Source of the DNA: Pseudomonadota bacterium
GTDB taxonomy: Bacteria > Pseudomonadota > Gammaproteobacteria > Pseudomonadales > UBA5518
Length of the DNA stretch: 6,122 nt
Assembly (NCBI GenBank): GCA_022705125.1
Contig: JAKJFB010000056.1
Location: 1 to 6,122, forward strand
Direction of reading: 5' to 3'
The notes beneath the pieces were generated by a model. It searched no databases. It was not told the origin of the DNA and saw only the letters and a list, made by a program, of their open reading frames with translations. Within the stretch, counting starts at the first letter, position 1, and every line of letters begins with the position of its first letter. The position numbers and the translations under genes are program-made. This document shows positions 1-6,122 of this stretch, one piece after another.

Positions 1-82
1 TGCTGCGCACCTGCCCGGCGCGCACCGCCAGCGTGTCGCCGCGCGCGCGCGCCAGTGCGGCGCGCCGTTCCTCGTCGTGCAT
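1..82 (-). CDS. metZ: MetZ-like O-succinylhomoserine sulfhydrylase, N-terminal fragment (runs off the window)
   Basis: Only the first 27 codons are in the window; the rest lies beyond position 1. The ATG at 82..80 follows a strong ribosome binding site, GGGGGAG at 96..90, with a 7-base spacer, and begins 21 bases after the purF stop. The visible peptide contains DTLAVRAGQ at residues 16-24. This is the N-terminal signature of PLP-dependent Cys/Met-metabolism enzymes, and in this exact form it is characteristic of the Pseudomonas-type O-succinylhomoserine sulfhydrylase, which joins O-succinylhomoserine and sulfide to make homocysteine. The position directly after purF is also where Pseudomonas has metZ. 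The PLP lysine and substrate residues are outside the window, so a related family member (cystathionine gamma-synthase or beta-lyase type) cannot be fully excluded. It was probably co-transcribed with purF. Confidence 0.8.
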   Translation of the reverse strand, partial: MHDEERRAALARARGDTLAVRAGQVRS

Positions 83-89
83 CGGCAGT

Positions 90-96
90 CTCCCCC
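90..96 (-). promoter_or_regulatory. Ribosome binding site of metZ
   Basis: GGGGGAG lies seven bases upstream of the ATG at 82..80, in the 21-base gap after purF. It fixes the start of the partial metZ gene, which is too short inside the window to be recognised by length alone. Confidence 0.7.
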
Positions 97-103
97 GGGC
101 GGA

Positions 104-1630
104 TCAGGTGGCGTGGTTGTGCAGGCCGACCAGCGCGGAATCGCCCGCGCGGGCCGCGGCTTCGTGCCTGGCCTTGGAGTCGTCGTTGCGCGCCGCGTGC
201 AGGCGCTCGAGATACGCCGCATCGACGTCGCCGGTCACGTACTCGCCGTCGAACACCGAACAGTCGAAGCCGCGGATCTCCGGGTTGCCGTCGCGCGAGC
301 ACGACACCAGGTCCTCGAGATCCTGGTAGACCAGCCAGTCGGCGCCGATCAGCTCGCAGACCTGCTCCTCGGTGCGACCGTGGGCGACCAGTTCGTCGGA
401 CGAGGGCATGTCGATGCCGTAGACGTTCGGCCAGCGCACCGGCGGCGCGGCGGAGGCGAAATACACGCGCCGCGCGCCCACGTCGCGGGCCATCTGGATG
501 ATCTCGTTGCAGGTGGTGCCGCGCACGATCGAGTCATCGACCAGCAGCACGTTCTTGTCGCGGAACTCGAGCTCGATCGGGTTCAGCTTCTGGCGCACGG
601 ACTTCTTGCGCATCGCCTGCCCCGGCATGATGAAGGTGCGGCCGATGTAGCGGTTCTTCATCAGGCCTTCGCGGAACTTCACCCCGAGCTCGTAGGCGAT
701 GACCTGTGCGGCGACGCGGCTGGTGTCGGGGATCGGGATCACGACGTCGATGTCATGGTCGGGACGCAGGCGCTTGATCTTGTCGGCAAGGCGCTCGCCC
801 TGGCGCAGCCGCGCCTTGTACACCGAGATGCCGTCGATGATCGAGTCGGGGCGCGCGAAGTACACGTGCTCGAAGATGCATGGCGTGAGGCGCGGATTGT
901 CGGCGCACTGGCGCGTGTGCAGGTTGCCCGCCACGTCGATGTAGACGCACTCGCCGGGCGCCACGTCGCGGATCACGCGAAAACCCAGCACGTCGAGCGC
1001 GACGCTCTCGCTGGCGATCATGTACTCGGTGCCGGCCCCGGTCTCGCGCTCGCCGAAGATCAGCGGGCGGATGCCGTTGGGGTCGCGGAAGGCCACGATG
1101 CCGTGGCCGGCGATCAGCGCGATCACCGCGTAGCCGCCGCGCGCGCGCCGGTGCACGCCGGCGACCGCGGTGAAGATGTCGTTCGCATCGGGCACCAGCT
1201 TGCCGAGAATCTGCAGCTCGTGCGCGAACACGTTCAGCAGCACCTCGCTGTCGGAATCGGTGTTGATGTGACGCAGGTCCGCCTGGAACACCTGCGCGCG
1301 AAGCTCGACCGAGTTGGTCAGGTTACCGTTGTGCGCGAGCGAGATGCCGTAGGGGCTGTTCACGTAGAACGGCTGGGCCAGCGCCGCGCTCGCGCTGCCC
1401 GCGGTGGGGTAGCGCACATGCCCGATGCCGTAGCTGCCGCTCAGGCGCTCCATGTGCTCGCTGCGGAACACATCGCGCACCAGGCCGTTGGCCTTGCGCT
1501 GCTTGAACACGCCCTGGTCGCAGGTCACGATGCCCGCGGCATCCTGCCCGCGGTGCTGCAGCACCGTCAGCGCGTCGTAGAGCTGCTGGTTGACGTGGCC
1601 GCGACCGACGATGCCCGCGATACCGCACAT
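104..1630 (-). CDS. purF: Amidophosphoribosyltransferase (glutamine PRPP amidotransferase)
   Basis: This cytoplasmic enzyme catalyses the first committed step of de novo purine synthesis: PRPP plus glutamine gives 5-phosphoribosylamine. At 508 residues it is full length (E. coli has 505). It begins MCGIAGIVG, so Cys2 becomes the N-terminal glutaminase nucleophile after Met removal; there is no propeptide of the Bacillus type. The class II glutamine amidotransferase domain fills roughly residues 2-240, with HVRYPTAG at 71-78, the NGN oxyanion-hole motif at 101-103 and the DSD segment at 125-127. The phosphoribosyltransferase domain carries the PRPP loop [13 protein letters not shown] at about 361-373. 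The ATG has an excellent binding site, GGAGGG at 1644..1639, with an 8-base spacer. It follows cvpA by 18 bases and is followed by metZ after 21 bases, so it is likely read from the promoter candidate in front of cvpA. No PurR-type palindrome was recognised. Confidence 0.98.
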   Translation of the reverse strand: MCGIAGIVGRGHVNQQLYDALTVLQHRGQDAAGIVTCDQGVFKQRKANGLVRDVFRSEHMERLSGSYGIGHVRYPTAGSASAALAQPFYVNSPYGISLAHNGNLTNSVELRAQVFQADLRHINTDSDSEVLLNVFAHELQILGKLVPDANDIFTAVAGVHRRARGGYAVIALIAGHGIVAFRDPNGIRPLIFGERETGAGTEYMIASESVALDVLGFRVIRDVAPGECVYIDVAGNLHTRQCADNPRLTPCIFEHVYFARPDSIIDGISVYKARLRQGERLADKIKRLRPDHDIDVVIPIPDTSRVAAQVIAYELGVKFREGLMKNRYIGRTFIMPGQAMRKKSVRQKLNPIELEFRDKNVLLVDDSIVRGTTCNEIIQMARDVGARRVYFASAAPPVRWPNVYGIDMPSSDELVAHGRTEEQVCELIGADWLVYQDLEDLVSCSRDGNPEIRGFDCSVFDGEYVTGDVDAAYLERLHAARNDDSKARHEAAARAGDSALVGLHNHAT

Positions 1631-1638
1631 AATTCGCG

Positions 1639-1644
1639 CCCTCC
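1639..1644 (-). promoter_or_regulatory. Ribosome binding site of purF
   Basis: GGAGGG lies eight bases upstream of the purF ATG, inside the 18-base cvpA-purF gap. It is the closest match to the Shine-Dalgarno consensus in the window, and it places Cys at codon 2 as the enzyme requires. Confidence 0.8.
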
Positions 1645-1648
1645 GTTC

Positions 1649-2152
1649 TCAGTTGACCGCGCCGGCGAGCAGCGCGCTCAGCGTGCCGGTGAATTGCCGG
1701 AACCCGCTCTCCAGCAGCAGCAGGTGCGGCAGCAGCACCGAGGACTGCCACCACTCGAAGCTGTCGAGCTCCAGCAGTTCACGCAGCATCACCACCGCGA
1801 GCAGGATGACCACCCCGCGAGCGAAGCCGAACGCCATGCCGAGCACGCGATCCAGCATACCCAGCCCGGCGAACTGCACCAGGCTGAGCAACAGCTTGCC
1901 GGCCAGCGCCACCGCGATCAGGGTCAGCACGAACAGCAGTGCGAAGGCAAGGATGTAGCGCCCCGTTTCATCGTTGACGAAACCGCCGGGCAGGTACGCC
2001 AGCCGATCCGAGAACACCATCGCGACAATGAAGCCGAGCACCCAGCCCGCCAGCGAGAACGCCTCGCGCACGAAGCCGCGCAACAGGCTGATGAGCATCG
2101 ATGAACCGACGACCGTCACGATCACCCAATCAGCAGCATTAAGCGCGTCCAC
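1649..2152 (-). CDS. cvpA: CvpA family inner-membrane protein
   Basis: This is a small integral membrane protein of the CvpA (DedE) family. In E. coli the gene is needed for colicin V production and is linked to envelope homeostasis; its molecular role is unsettled. With the GTG start at 2152..2150 it has 167 residues, close to the family norm of about 160. Hydrophobic segments lie at roughly 9-24, 35-47, 66-88 and 103-122, and the conserved family stretch RGFVREAFSL is at 25-34. The frame stays open to a TTG at 2173, but that codon would sit almost on the predicted transcription start (near 2175), has no binding site and would add seven non-conserved residues. GTG 2152 has only a weak GGGA-type site. 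The gene is 57 bases after dedD and 18 bases before purF, the same cvpA-purF pairing as in E. coli. Confidence 0.93.
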   Translation of the reverse strand: MDALNAADWVIVTVVGSSMLISLLRGFVREAFSLAGWVLGFIVAMVFSDRLAYLPGGFVNDETGRYILAFALLFVLTLIAVALAGKLLLSLVQFAGLGMLDRVLGMAFGFARGVVILLAVVMLRELLELDSFEWWQSSVLLPHLLLLESGFRQFTGTLSALLAGAVN

Positions 2153-2181
2153 GCAGTTCCCGGCCCGTCGCAAGAGCGGTC

Positions 2182-2190
2182 ATTCTAGCA
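2182..2190 (-). promoter_or_regulatory. Extended -10 promoter candidate for cvpA-purF-metZ
   Basis: In the dedD-cvpA gap the minus strand reads TGCTAGAAT: an extended -10 (TGn) joined to TAGAAT, one mismatch from TATAAT. It stands out in an otherwise GC-rich sequence. No convincing -35 hexamer is found 15-18 bases upstream (AAGGAT sits at 17), which fits an extended -10 promoter. The start point would be about 2175, giving a leader of some 23 bases to the cvpA GTG. This is the only sizeable gap in the second half of the cluster, so it is the natural entry point for transcription of cvpA and purF. Prediction only. Confidence 0.45.
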
Positions 2191-2209
2191 AAGCCGGTGG
2201 CAACATCCT

Positions 2210-2770
2210 TCAGGGATAATACCGCGTGACATAACCCTTGACGGCCAGTTTCTTCTCGACCTGCGCGGCCAGCGCCTGCGCCTCGGCGCGATCGAGCTTC
2301 GGGTTCACGTACACCTTGTGCAGCGTGCCGCTGCCCGCCGGAACCGTCTGCACGATGGCATGGAAGCCCGCCTGCTCGGCGCGGCGCTTGATCTCCTGCG
2401 CCGCCTCGGCCTTGCTGAAGGCCCCGAGCTGCACCGCCCACTGCAGCGGCAGCCCGCTCGCGGGATCCTTCACCGCGCTCGCCACCGGCTTGTCGTCCTT
2501 CGGTGCCAGCTCCGCTGCCTCCTTCTCGCGCTCGGGCTCGGTCTGGGACACCTGCGCCGCGCGCTGCGCCGCGGAATCCGGCGCCGGCGGCAGTTGCGGC
2601 GGCTGCGGCTCGTCCACGCTGAAACGCTCGAGCGCGGGTTCCGTCGGGATCTGGCTGCGCTGGCTCATCTCGCGCACCGGCGTGGTGTCGAAGAGTACCG
2701 GCCAGGCGATGACGCCCAGCGCCACCAGCACGGCCGCTCCAACCAGTCTGTGCTTCATTGCTTCCGTCAC
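2210..2770 (-). CDS. dedD: DedD-like SPOR-domain cell division protein
   Basis: This is a single-pass inner-membrane protein with a periplasmic SPOR domain. SPOR domains bind peptidoglycan glycan strands stripped of stem peptides and so gather at the division septum; E. coli DedD is a non-essential division factor. The 186 residues comprise a short cytoplasmic start, a transmembrane helix at about 9-27, a Pro/Gln- and Glu/Ala/Lys-rich linker at 30-105 (PQPPQLPPAP at 55-64) and a C-terminal SPOR domain at about 108-186 opening with WAVQLGAFS (111-119). Where many SPOR domains have RVxVGP this one has KVYVNP (152-157). The GTG start at 2770 has a strong site, GGGGAG at 2781..2776, 5 bases upstream, and overlaps the folC stop by four bases (GTGA). 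An internal ATG at 2758 is a weaker alternative. The name rests on domain plan and on position between folC and cvpA. Confidence 0.9.
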   Translation of the reverse strand: MTEAMKHRLVGAAVLVALGVIAWPVLFDTTPVREMSQRSQIPTEPALERFSVDEPQPPQLPPAPDSAAQRAAQVSQTEPEREKEAAELAPKDDKPVASAVKDPASGLPLQWAVQLGAFSKAEAAQEIKRRAEQAGFHAIVQTVPAGSGTLHKVYVNPKLDRAEAQALAAQVEKKLAVKGYVTRYYP

Positions 2771-4089
2771 GCCGTCTCCCCGGGTTCCGCGCCCCGCTCA
2801 TCGAGCCATTCCAGCGCCGGCCCCACCGTGTGGAAGGAACCGCACACCACCAGCCTGTCACCCGTGCACAGTGTCGCCACCGCCTGCTCGAGCGCGGCGG
2901 CCACGCTGTCGCAGCACCTCACTCGTGCCTGCCCCACCGCATCGCCGAGCGCCTCGATGACATCCGCCGGGAGCGCCCCGCGCTCCCCGGGCAGCGCCGG
3001 GAACAACCACTCGTGTGCCAGCGGCTCGAGCGTGGCCAGCATCGGCGCAAGATCCTTGTCGCGCATCGCCGCGAACAGCACCACGGTGCGCCCGCGCGGC
3101 GGCCCGGCAGCGAGGCGCGCCGCGAGCCGCGCGATGCCGGCCGGGTTGTGCGCCACGTCCAGCACGCATTCGTTCGCCCCCAGTTGCCGGCGCTCGAAGC
3201 GCCCGGACAACCCGATCGCCGGCAGCGCGCGCCGCAGCAGCTGCGCATCCGGCTCGATCCCCGCCAAGGCCAGCGCCTGCAGCGCGCAGCCGACGTTTTC
3301 TTCCACCAGCTGCGGCGCCGCGAGACCGTCGTGCCGCAGCGAGCGTCCATCCCGCGCCATGCCACGCCAGAACCAACCCGCGGCGTCGCTGCCGCAATCG
3401 AATTCCTGCCCGATGCCGTACCACGGCGCGCCCAGGGTGCGCGCCGCCGCGCGCAGCGAGGCCGGTGGCGCGCGATCGCCGCAAACGGCAGGGTGCCCGG
3501 TGCGGAAGATCCCGGCTTTCTCGCGCCCGATGGATTCGCGGTCGGGGCCGAGCCACTCGGTGTGATCGATCTGGATGCCCGTCACCACGGCCACGTCGGC
3601 ATTGACGATGTTCACCGCGTCGAGGCGACCGCCGAGGCCGACTTCCAGCACGATCCAGTCGAGCGCCTCGCGGCGGAATATCGCCAGCGCCGCCAGCGTG
3701 CCGAACTCGAAATAGGTCAGCGGGATCCCGCCGCGCGCCTGCTCGATCGCCGCGAACGCGTCACAGATCGCCGCGTCCGTCGCCTCGTGACCCTGCACAC
3801 GCACGCGCTCGTTGTAGCGGCACAGGTGCGGCGAAGTGTAGGCGCCGACGCGCTTGCCCAGCGCGAGCAGCAGCCCCTCGATCACGGCAACGCACGAGCC
3901 CTTGCCGTTGGTGCCGCCGACCGTGATCACCGTGGCCCGCGGGCGCCGCAGCCCCATGCGCGCGGCGACCGTGCCGACGCGCTCCAGGCCGAGCACGATC
4001 TGCGATACCGGATGACGTCCCTCGAGGCACGCCAGCCATGCGGCCAGCGATTGCGGCACGGCCCCCATCCCCCGGCGCGCGCCGCTCAC
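2767..4089 (-). CDS. folC: Bifunctional dihydrofolate synthase / folylpolyglutamate synthase
   Basis: This cytoplasmic ATP-dependent Mur-ligase-fold enzyme adds glutamate to dihydropteroate to make dihydrofolate, then extends the glutamate tail of folates. Its 440 residues are normal for the family. The ATP-binding loop GGTNGKGS is at 58-65, the folylpolyglutamate synthase signature [15 protein letters not shown] at 86-100, the metal/ATP segment [13 protein letters not shown] at 148-160, and His176 in IDHTEWLG is a probable magnesium ligand. Lys191 in EKAGIFR matches the lysine carbamylated in family structures. The C-terminal domain begins after LSGRF (294-298, where Pro is usual in place of this Ser) and carries DVAHNP at 311-316. 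The [11 protein letters not shown] stretch at 125-135 resembles the bifunctional E. coli enzyme. The GTG start overlaps the accD stop by four bases (GTGA); an ATG at 4068, seven codons in, is possible. Confidence 0.97.
   Translation of the reverse strand: MSGARRGMGAVPQSLAAWLACLEGRHPVSQIVLGLERVGTVAARMGLRRPRATVITVGGTNGKGSCVAVIEGLLLALGKRVGAYTSPHLCRYNERVRVQGHEATDAAICDAFAAIEQARGGIPLTYFEFGTLAALAIFRREALDWIVLEVGLGGRLDAVNIVNADVAVVTGIQIDHTEWLGPDRESIGREKAGIFRTGHPAVCGDRAPPASLRAAARTLGAPWYGIGQEFDCGSDAAGWFWRGMARDGRSLRHDGLAAPQLVEENVGCALQALALAGIEPDAQLLRRALPAIGLSGRFERRQLGANECVLDVAHNPAGIARLAARLAAGPPRGRTVVLFAAMRDKDLAPMLATLEPLAHEWLFPALPGERGALPADVIEALGDAVGQARVRCCDSVAAALEQAVATLCTGDRLVVCGSFHTVGPALEWLDERGAEPGETA
2776..2781 (-). 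promoter_or_regulatory. Ribosome binding site of dedD
   Basis: GGGGAG lies five bases before the GTG at 2770, within the last codons of folC. It decides in favour of the GTG start overlapping the folC stop, rather than the ATG at 2758, which would lie 17 bases away from it. Confidence 0.6.
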
Positions 4090-4967
4090 GCCACCGCGGG
4101 TTCGGCGCGACCGGTCATCTTCGCGAGCAGCGAGGCGATGCGCTCACGCATCTGGTGGCGGTGCACGATCATGTCGATCGCGCCGTGCTCGAGCAGGAAT
4201 TCGCTGCGCTGGAAGCCGCGCGGCAACTTCTGGCGGATAGTCTGCTCGATGATGTTCGGGCCGGCAAAGCCCGCGCGCGCGTAGGGCTCGGCGATGTTGA
4301 TGTCGCCGAGGATTGCCAGGCTCGCCGACACGCCGCCGTAGATCGGGTCGGTGAGCACCGAGATGTACGGCACGCCCGCCTCCTTCATGCGTTCGAGCAT
4401 CGCGCTGGTCTTGGCCATCTGCATCAGCGAGATCAGTGCCTCCTGCATGCGCGCGCCGCCGCTCGCCGAGAAGCACACCAGCGGCACGCGTTTCTCCAGC
4501 GAGGCGCGTGCGGCACGCGTGAATTTCTCGCCCACTGCATAGCCCATCGAACCGCCGTGGAACGCGAACTCGAAAGCCACCGCGTGCACCGGCACGTCCC
4601 TGACCGTGCCCTCCATCGCGATCAGCGCGTCGCGCTCGCCGGTGGCCTTCTGCGCCGCCGTGAGGCGGTCGCGGTACCGCTTGAGATCCTTGAACCTCAG
4701 GCGGTCCACCGGCTCGACATCGGTGAAGAGCTCGTTGCGCCCGGTCTCGTCGAGGAAGATGTCCAGGCGCCGGCGCGCTCCGATGCGCATGTGGTGATCG
4801 CACTTGGGGCAGACGTCGAGGCTGCGGTCGAGCTCGGGACGGTACAGCACCGCCTCGCACTTGATGCACTTGTGCCACAAGCCCTCGGGCACCGTGCTCT
4901 TGCGGTCCTGCCCACCGCGCTCACCACGGCGCACCGCCACCGGTACTATCTTGTCGAGCCAGCTCAT
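4086..4967 (-). CDS. accD: Acetyl-CoA carboxylase carboxyltransferase subunit beta
   Basis: With AccA (not in this window) this subunit forms the carboxyltransferase that moves CO2 from biotin on AccB to acetyl-CoA, giving malonyl-CoA for fatty acid synthesis. It has 293 residues against 304 in E. coli. The N-terminal zinc ribbon is intact: Cys34, Cys37, Cys53 and Cys56 in a CX2C-X15-CX2C pattern. The crotonase-fold core follows, with [10 protein letters not shown] at 167-176 and GGVSAS at 211-216 (the glycine pairs that build the oxyanion holes), GFAGP at 233-237, and a conserved [18 protein letters not shown] stretch near the C-terminus. The start MSWLDKI is the usual one and has AGGGGA at 4981..4976, 8 bases upstream. 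It lies 19 bases after trpF and overlaps folC by four bases, so translation of the two is probably coupled. Confidence 0.98.
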   Translation of the reverse strand: MSWLDKIVPVAVRRGERGGQDRKSTVPEGLWHKCIKCEAVLYRPELDRSLDVCPKCDHHMRIGARRRLDIFLDETGRNELFTDVEPVDRLRFKDLKRYRDRLTAAQKATGERDALIAMEGTVRDVPVHAVAFEFAFHGGSMGYAVGEKFTRAARASLEKRVPLVCFSASGGARMQEALISLMQMAKTSAMLERMKEAGVPYISVLTDPIYGGVSASLAILGDINIAEPYARAGFAGPNIIEQTIRQKLPRGFQRSEFLLEHGAIDMIVHRHQMRERIASLLAKMTGRAEPAVA

Positions 4968-4975
4968 CGTCCGCT

Positions 4976-4981
4976 TCCCCT
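4976..4981 (-). promoter_or_regulatory. Ribosome binding site of accD
   Basis: AGGGGA lies eight bases before the accD ATG in the 19-base trpF-accD gap. It supports the ATG at 4967 as the start. No promoter-like sequence fits in this gap, so accD is probably read through from trpF or further upstream. Confidence 0.65.
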
Positions 4982-4986
4982 GGTTG

Positions 4987-5622
4987 TCAGTCGCGGCCCG
5001 CGGCGTTCACCGCCGCCACCGCCCGCATGAATTCCCGCACCCTGGCGGCGTCCTTGATGCCCGGCGCCGATTCCACGCCGCTGCTCACGTCGACCGCGTA
5101 AGGCCGCACCTGCGCGATCGCCCGCGCGACGTTCTGCGCGTTCAGCCCGCCCGCGAGGACGATCGGCCTGGCGATGCCCTGCGGCGCCAGCGACCAGTCG
5201 AAGGCGCGCCCGGTGCCGCCTACGGCCGCGGGATCGTGGGTGTCGAGCAGCAGGCCGCGCGCGAGCGCATGATAGCCCAGTACAGCGGCCGCGGGCGCCG
5301 TGGCGCCGATTTTCACGGCCTTGATGTAGGGCAACCCGAAACCGGCGCAGAAGCCGGGATCCTCGTCGCCGTGGAACTGCAGCAGGTCGGGACGCGTGGC
5401 GTCGAGCACGCGGCGCACCTCGTCCATGGACGGGTCGACGAACAGCGCAACCGTCGCGACGAACGGTGGCAGCACGGCCGCGATCGCGCGTGCCTGCTCC
5501 GGACTCACCGCGCGGCGGCTGGCCGCCCAGTGCACGAAACCGATCGCGTCGGCGCCGGCGTCGGCCGCCAGCAATGCATCGGATTCGCGCGTGATTCCGC
5601 AGATCTTGACCCGTACTCGCAC
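4987..5622 (-). CDS. trpF: Phosphoribosylanthranilate isomerase
   Basis: This enzyme performs the Amadori rearrangement of N-(5-phosphoribosyl)anthranilate in tryptophan synthesis. It is a stand-alone cytoplasmic TIM barrel, not fused to TrpC as in E. coli. With the start at GTG 5622 it has 211 residues, normal for TrpF. KICGIT at 6-11 holds the catalytic general base Cys8, and LLLDT at 124-128 holds the general acid Asp127. Further family blocks are LQFHGDE (81-87), GGTGRAFDW (135-143), LAGGL (156-160, phosphate binding), DVSSGVE (178-184) and GIKD (188-191). The frame extends to another GTG at 5634 giving four more residues; [12 protein letters not shown] is the commoner family start, but neither GTG has a good binding site, so the start is uncertain. 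No trpB or trpA follows: accD begins 19 bases downstream. Confidence 0.95.
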   Translation of the reverse strand: MRVRVKICGITRESDALLAADAGADAIGFVHWAASRRAVSPEQARAIAAVLPPFVATVALFVDPSMDEVRRVLDATRPDLLQFHGDEDPGFCAGFGLPYIKAVKIGATAPAAAVLGYHALARGLLLDTHDPAAVGGTGRAFDWSLAPQGIARPIVLAGGLNAQNVARAIAQVRPYAVDVSSGVESAPGIKDAARVREFMRAVAAVNAAGRD

Positions 5623-5657
5623 CGTGCAGCACACCCGGACTGGCTGGAAGGCCGCGC

Positions 5658-5666
5658 ATTCTACCA
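5658..5666 (-). promoter_or_regulatory. Extended -10 promoter candidate for trpF-accD-folC-dedD
   Basis: In the truA-trpF gap the minus strand reads TGGTAGAAT, an extended -10 with the same TAGAAT core and following G as the candidate in front of cvpA. The expected start point is near 5651, giving a leader of about 17-30 bases depending on which GTG starts trpF. The region 15-18 bases upstream (for example CCGTGA at 17) is a poor -35. No attenuator, leader peptide with Trp codons or operator was seen, so nothing in the sequence suggests tryptophan-specific control. Prediction only. Confidence 0.45.
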
Positions 5667-5703
5667 GATGAGCGCCGCCTTCACGGCCGTGGCCGCGCGC
5701 GAT

Positions 5704-6122
5704 TCAGCACGCGAACCACGGGCCCGCCGGCGCACGCGGCAACCCGAGCTGCGCGTCGTAGCCGACATCGACCAGGTAGAGGCCCTGCGCCGGCGCGGTC
5801 GCGCCGGCCAGCGTGCGGTCGCGCGATTCGAGCACCCCGGCGATATTGCGCACCATGTGCAGCAGGAAGGCGTTGGCCTCGACCTCGATGGTGAGCAGCT
5901 CGCCGGCGCGGCTCACCGCGATGCGGTCGAGCCGGCGCATCGGCGTGCGCGACTGGCACCCGGCGCCACGAAAGGCGCTGAAGTCACGTTCGCCGAGCAG
6001 GCACTGCGCCGCCTCGTGCATGCGTGGCGCATCGAGCGGGCGGCGCTCGAGGCAGACCGAGCCCGCGGCCAGCGCGCTGCGCTGCGCGCGCGTGAGCACC
6101 AGGTAGCGGTAGCGGCGATAGC
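5704..6122 (-). CDS. truA: tRNA pseudouridine(38-40) synthase TruA, C-terminal part (start beyond window; internal deletion)
   Basis: TruA converts uridines 38-40 of the tRNA anticodon arm to pseudouridine. The last 138 residues are visible and read on open to the window edge. The N-terminal half with the catalytic aspartate lies outside. Recognisable family blocks are YRRYRYLVLTR at the visible start, the ALLGE-like CLLGERDFSAFRGAGCQSRTP block, ANAFLLHMVRNIAGVL (usual form has His in place of the second Leu of FLL), then RDRTLAGATAPAQGLYLV and the C-terminal GPWFAC. Between NIAGVL and RDRTLAG only two residues remain, where E. coli and Pseudomonas TruA have about 19 (a helix end, loop and W-containing helix). 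The frame is intact on both sides, so this is an in-frame loss, not a frameshift. Whether the product is active cannot be told. The gene ends 81 bases before the trpF GTG at 5622, with no clear terminator between. Confidence 0.93.
   Translation of the reverse strand, partial: YRRYRYLVLTRAQRSALAAGSVCLERRPLDAPRMHEAAQCLLGERDFSAFRGAGCQSRTPMRRLDRIAVSRAGELLTIEVEANAFLLHMVRNIAGVLESRDRTLAGATAPAQGLYLVDVGYDAQLGLPRAPAGPWFAC

Noticed and set aside
38..53. Alternating CG run as a possible repeat or Z-DNA tract
   Set aside because: It lies within metZ codons for Ala and Arg, is short, and is explained by GC-rich codon use.
77..2104. A 675-codon open frame on the plus strand antisense to purF and cvpA
   Set aside because: It lies opposite two clearly recognised genes, spans their junction, is rich in His/Arg/Asp/Ala/Val as expected from the complement of GC-rich codons, and resembles no family. 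High GC content removes stop codons from antisense frames.
2198..2203. TTGCCA on the minus strand as a -35 for the cvpA promoter
   Set aside because: It is only 10 bases upstream of TAGAAT, too close for a sigma-70 type spacer of 15-19 bases.
2153..2209. Search for a PurR-like operator upstream of cvpA-purF, as in E. coli
   Set aside because: No sequence resembling the ACGCAAACGTTTGCGT palindrome is present in the gap, so purine repression of that type is not supported here.
2758..4284. A 508-codon plus-strand open frame antisense to folC and part of accD
   Set aside because: Same cause: Arg/Ala/His-rich complement of GC-rich coding sequence with no recognisable domain. The minus-strand FolC and AccD motifs are unambiguous.
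4038..5030. A 330-codon plus-strand open frame antisense to accD
   Set aside because: It is a shadow of accD, with composition typical of antisense frames and no motif. AccD itself has an intact zinc ribbon and catalytic core.
5682..5691. Perfect palindrome CACGGCCGTG in the truA-trpF gap as a possible terminator or operator
   Set aside because: It has no loop-sized spacer and no T-run after it on either strand, and ten-base GC palindromes are frequent at this base composition.

Overview
The window is a compact, very GC-rich (roughly two-thirds G+C or more by eye) block of eight genes, all on the minus strand. Its conserved housekeeping gene order is typical of Gammaproteobacteria. In transcription order (right to left) it reads: truA (3' part only), trpF, accD, folC, a dedD-type SPOR-domain gene, cvpA, purF, and the first 27 codons of a gene that looks like metZ. 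This is the truA-accD-folC-dedD-cvpA-purF cluster of Escherichia coli, with trpF in the place where E. coli has dedA and a metZ-like gene in the place of ubiX. The purF-metZ and trpF-accD adjacencies are Pseudomonas-like. The proteins, base composition and frequent GTG starts suggest a high-GC gammaproteobacterium. The sequence alone does not fix the genus.

Layout: the right end (5704-6122) carries the C-terminal half of tRNA pseudouridine synthase A. A gap of about 80 bases contains an extended -10 promoter candidate. Then trpF (tryptophan pathway), accD (acetyl-CoA carboxylase carboxyltransferase beta subunit), folC (dihydrofolate/folylpolyglutamate synthase) and dedD follow with gaps of 19 bases or less or 4-base GTGA overlaps, so they form one translationally coupled unit. 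A second gap of 57 bases holds a nearly identical extended -10 candidate. After it come cvpA, purF (first committed step of purine synthesis) and metZ (sulfhydrylation route to homocysteine), again closely packed. No terminator-like hairpin with a T-run was seen, and there is no gene-free stretch longer than 81 bases.

The gene products mostly serve unrelated biosynthetic routes (fatty acid, folate, purine, tryptophan, methionine), plus tRNA modification and envelope functions. The cluster is best read as a conserved growth-related operon rather than a dedicated pathway. No mobile element, CRISPR array, RNA gene or new system was found. The most unusual observation is an apparent in-frame loss of about 17 residues in the otherwise well conserved C-terminal domain of TruA. 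The deletion has the form expected from recombination between short direct repeats. The twin TGSTAGAATG promoter candidates are a secondary point of interest.
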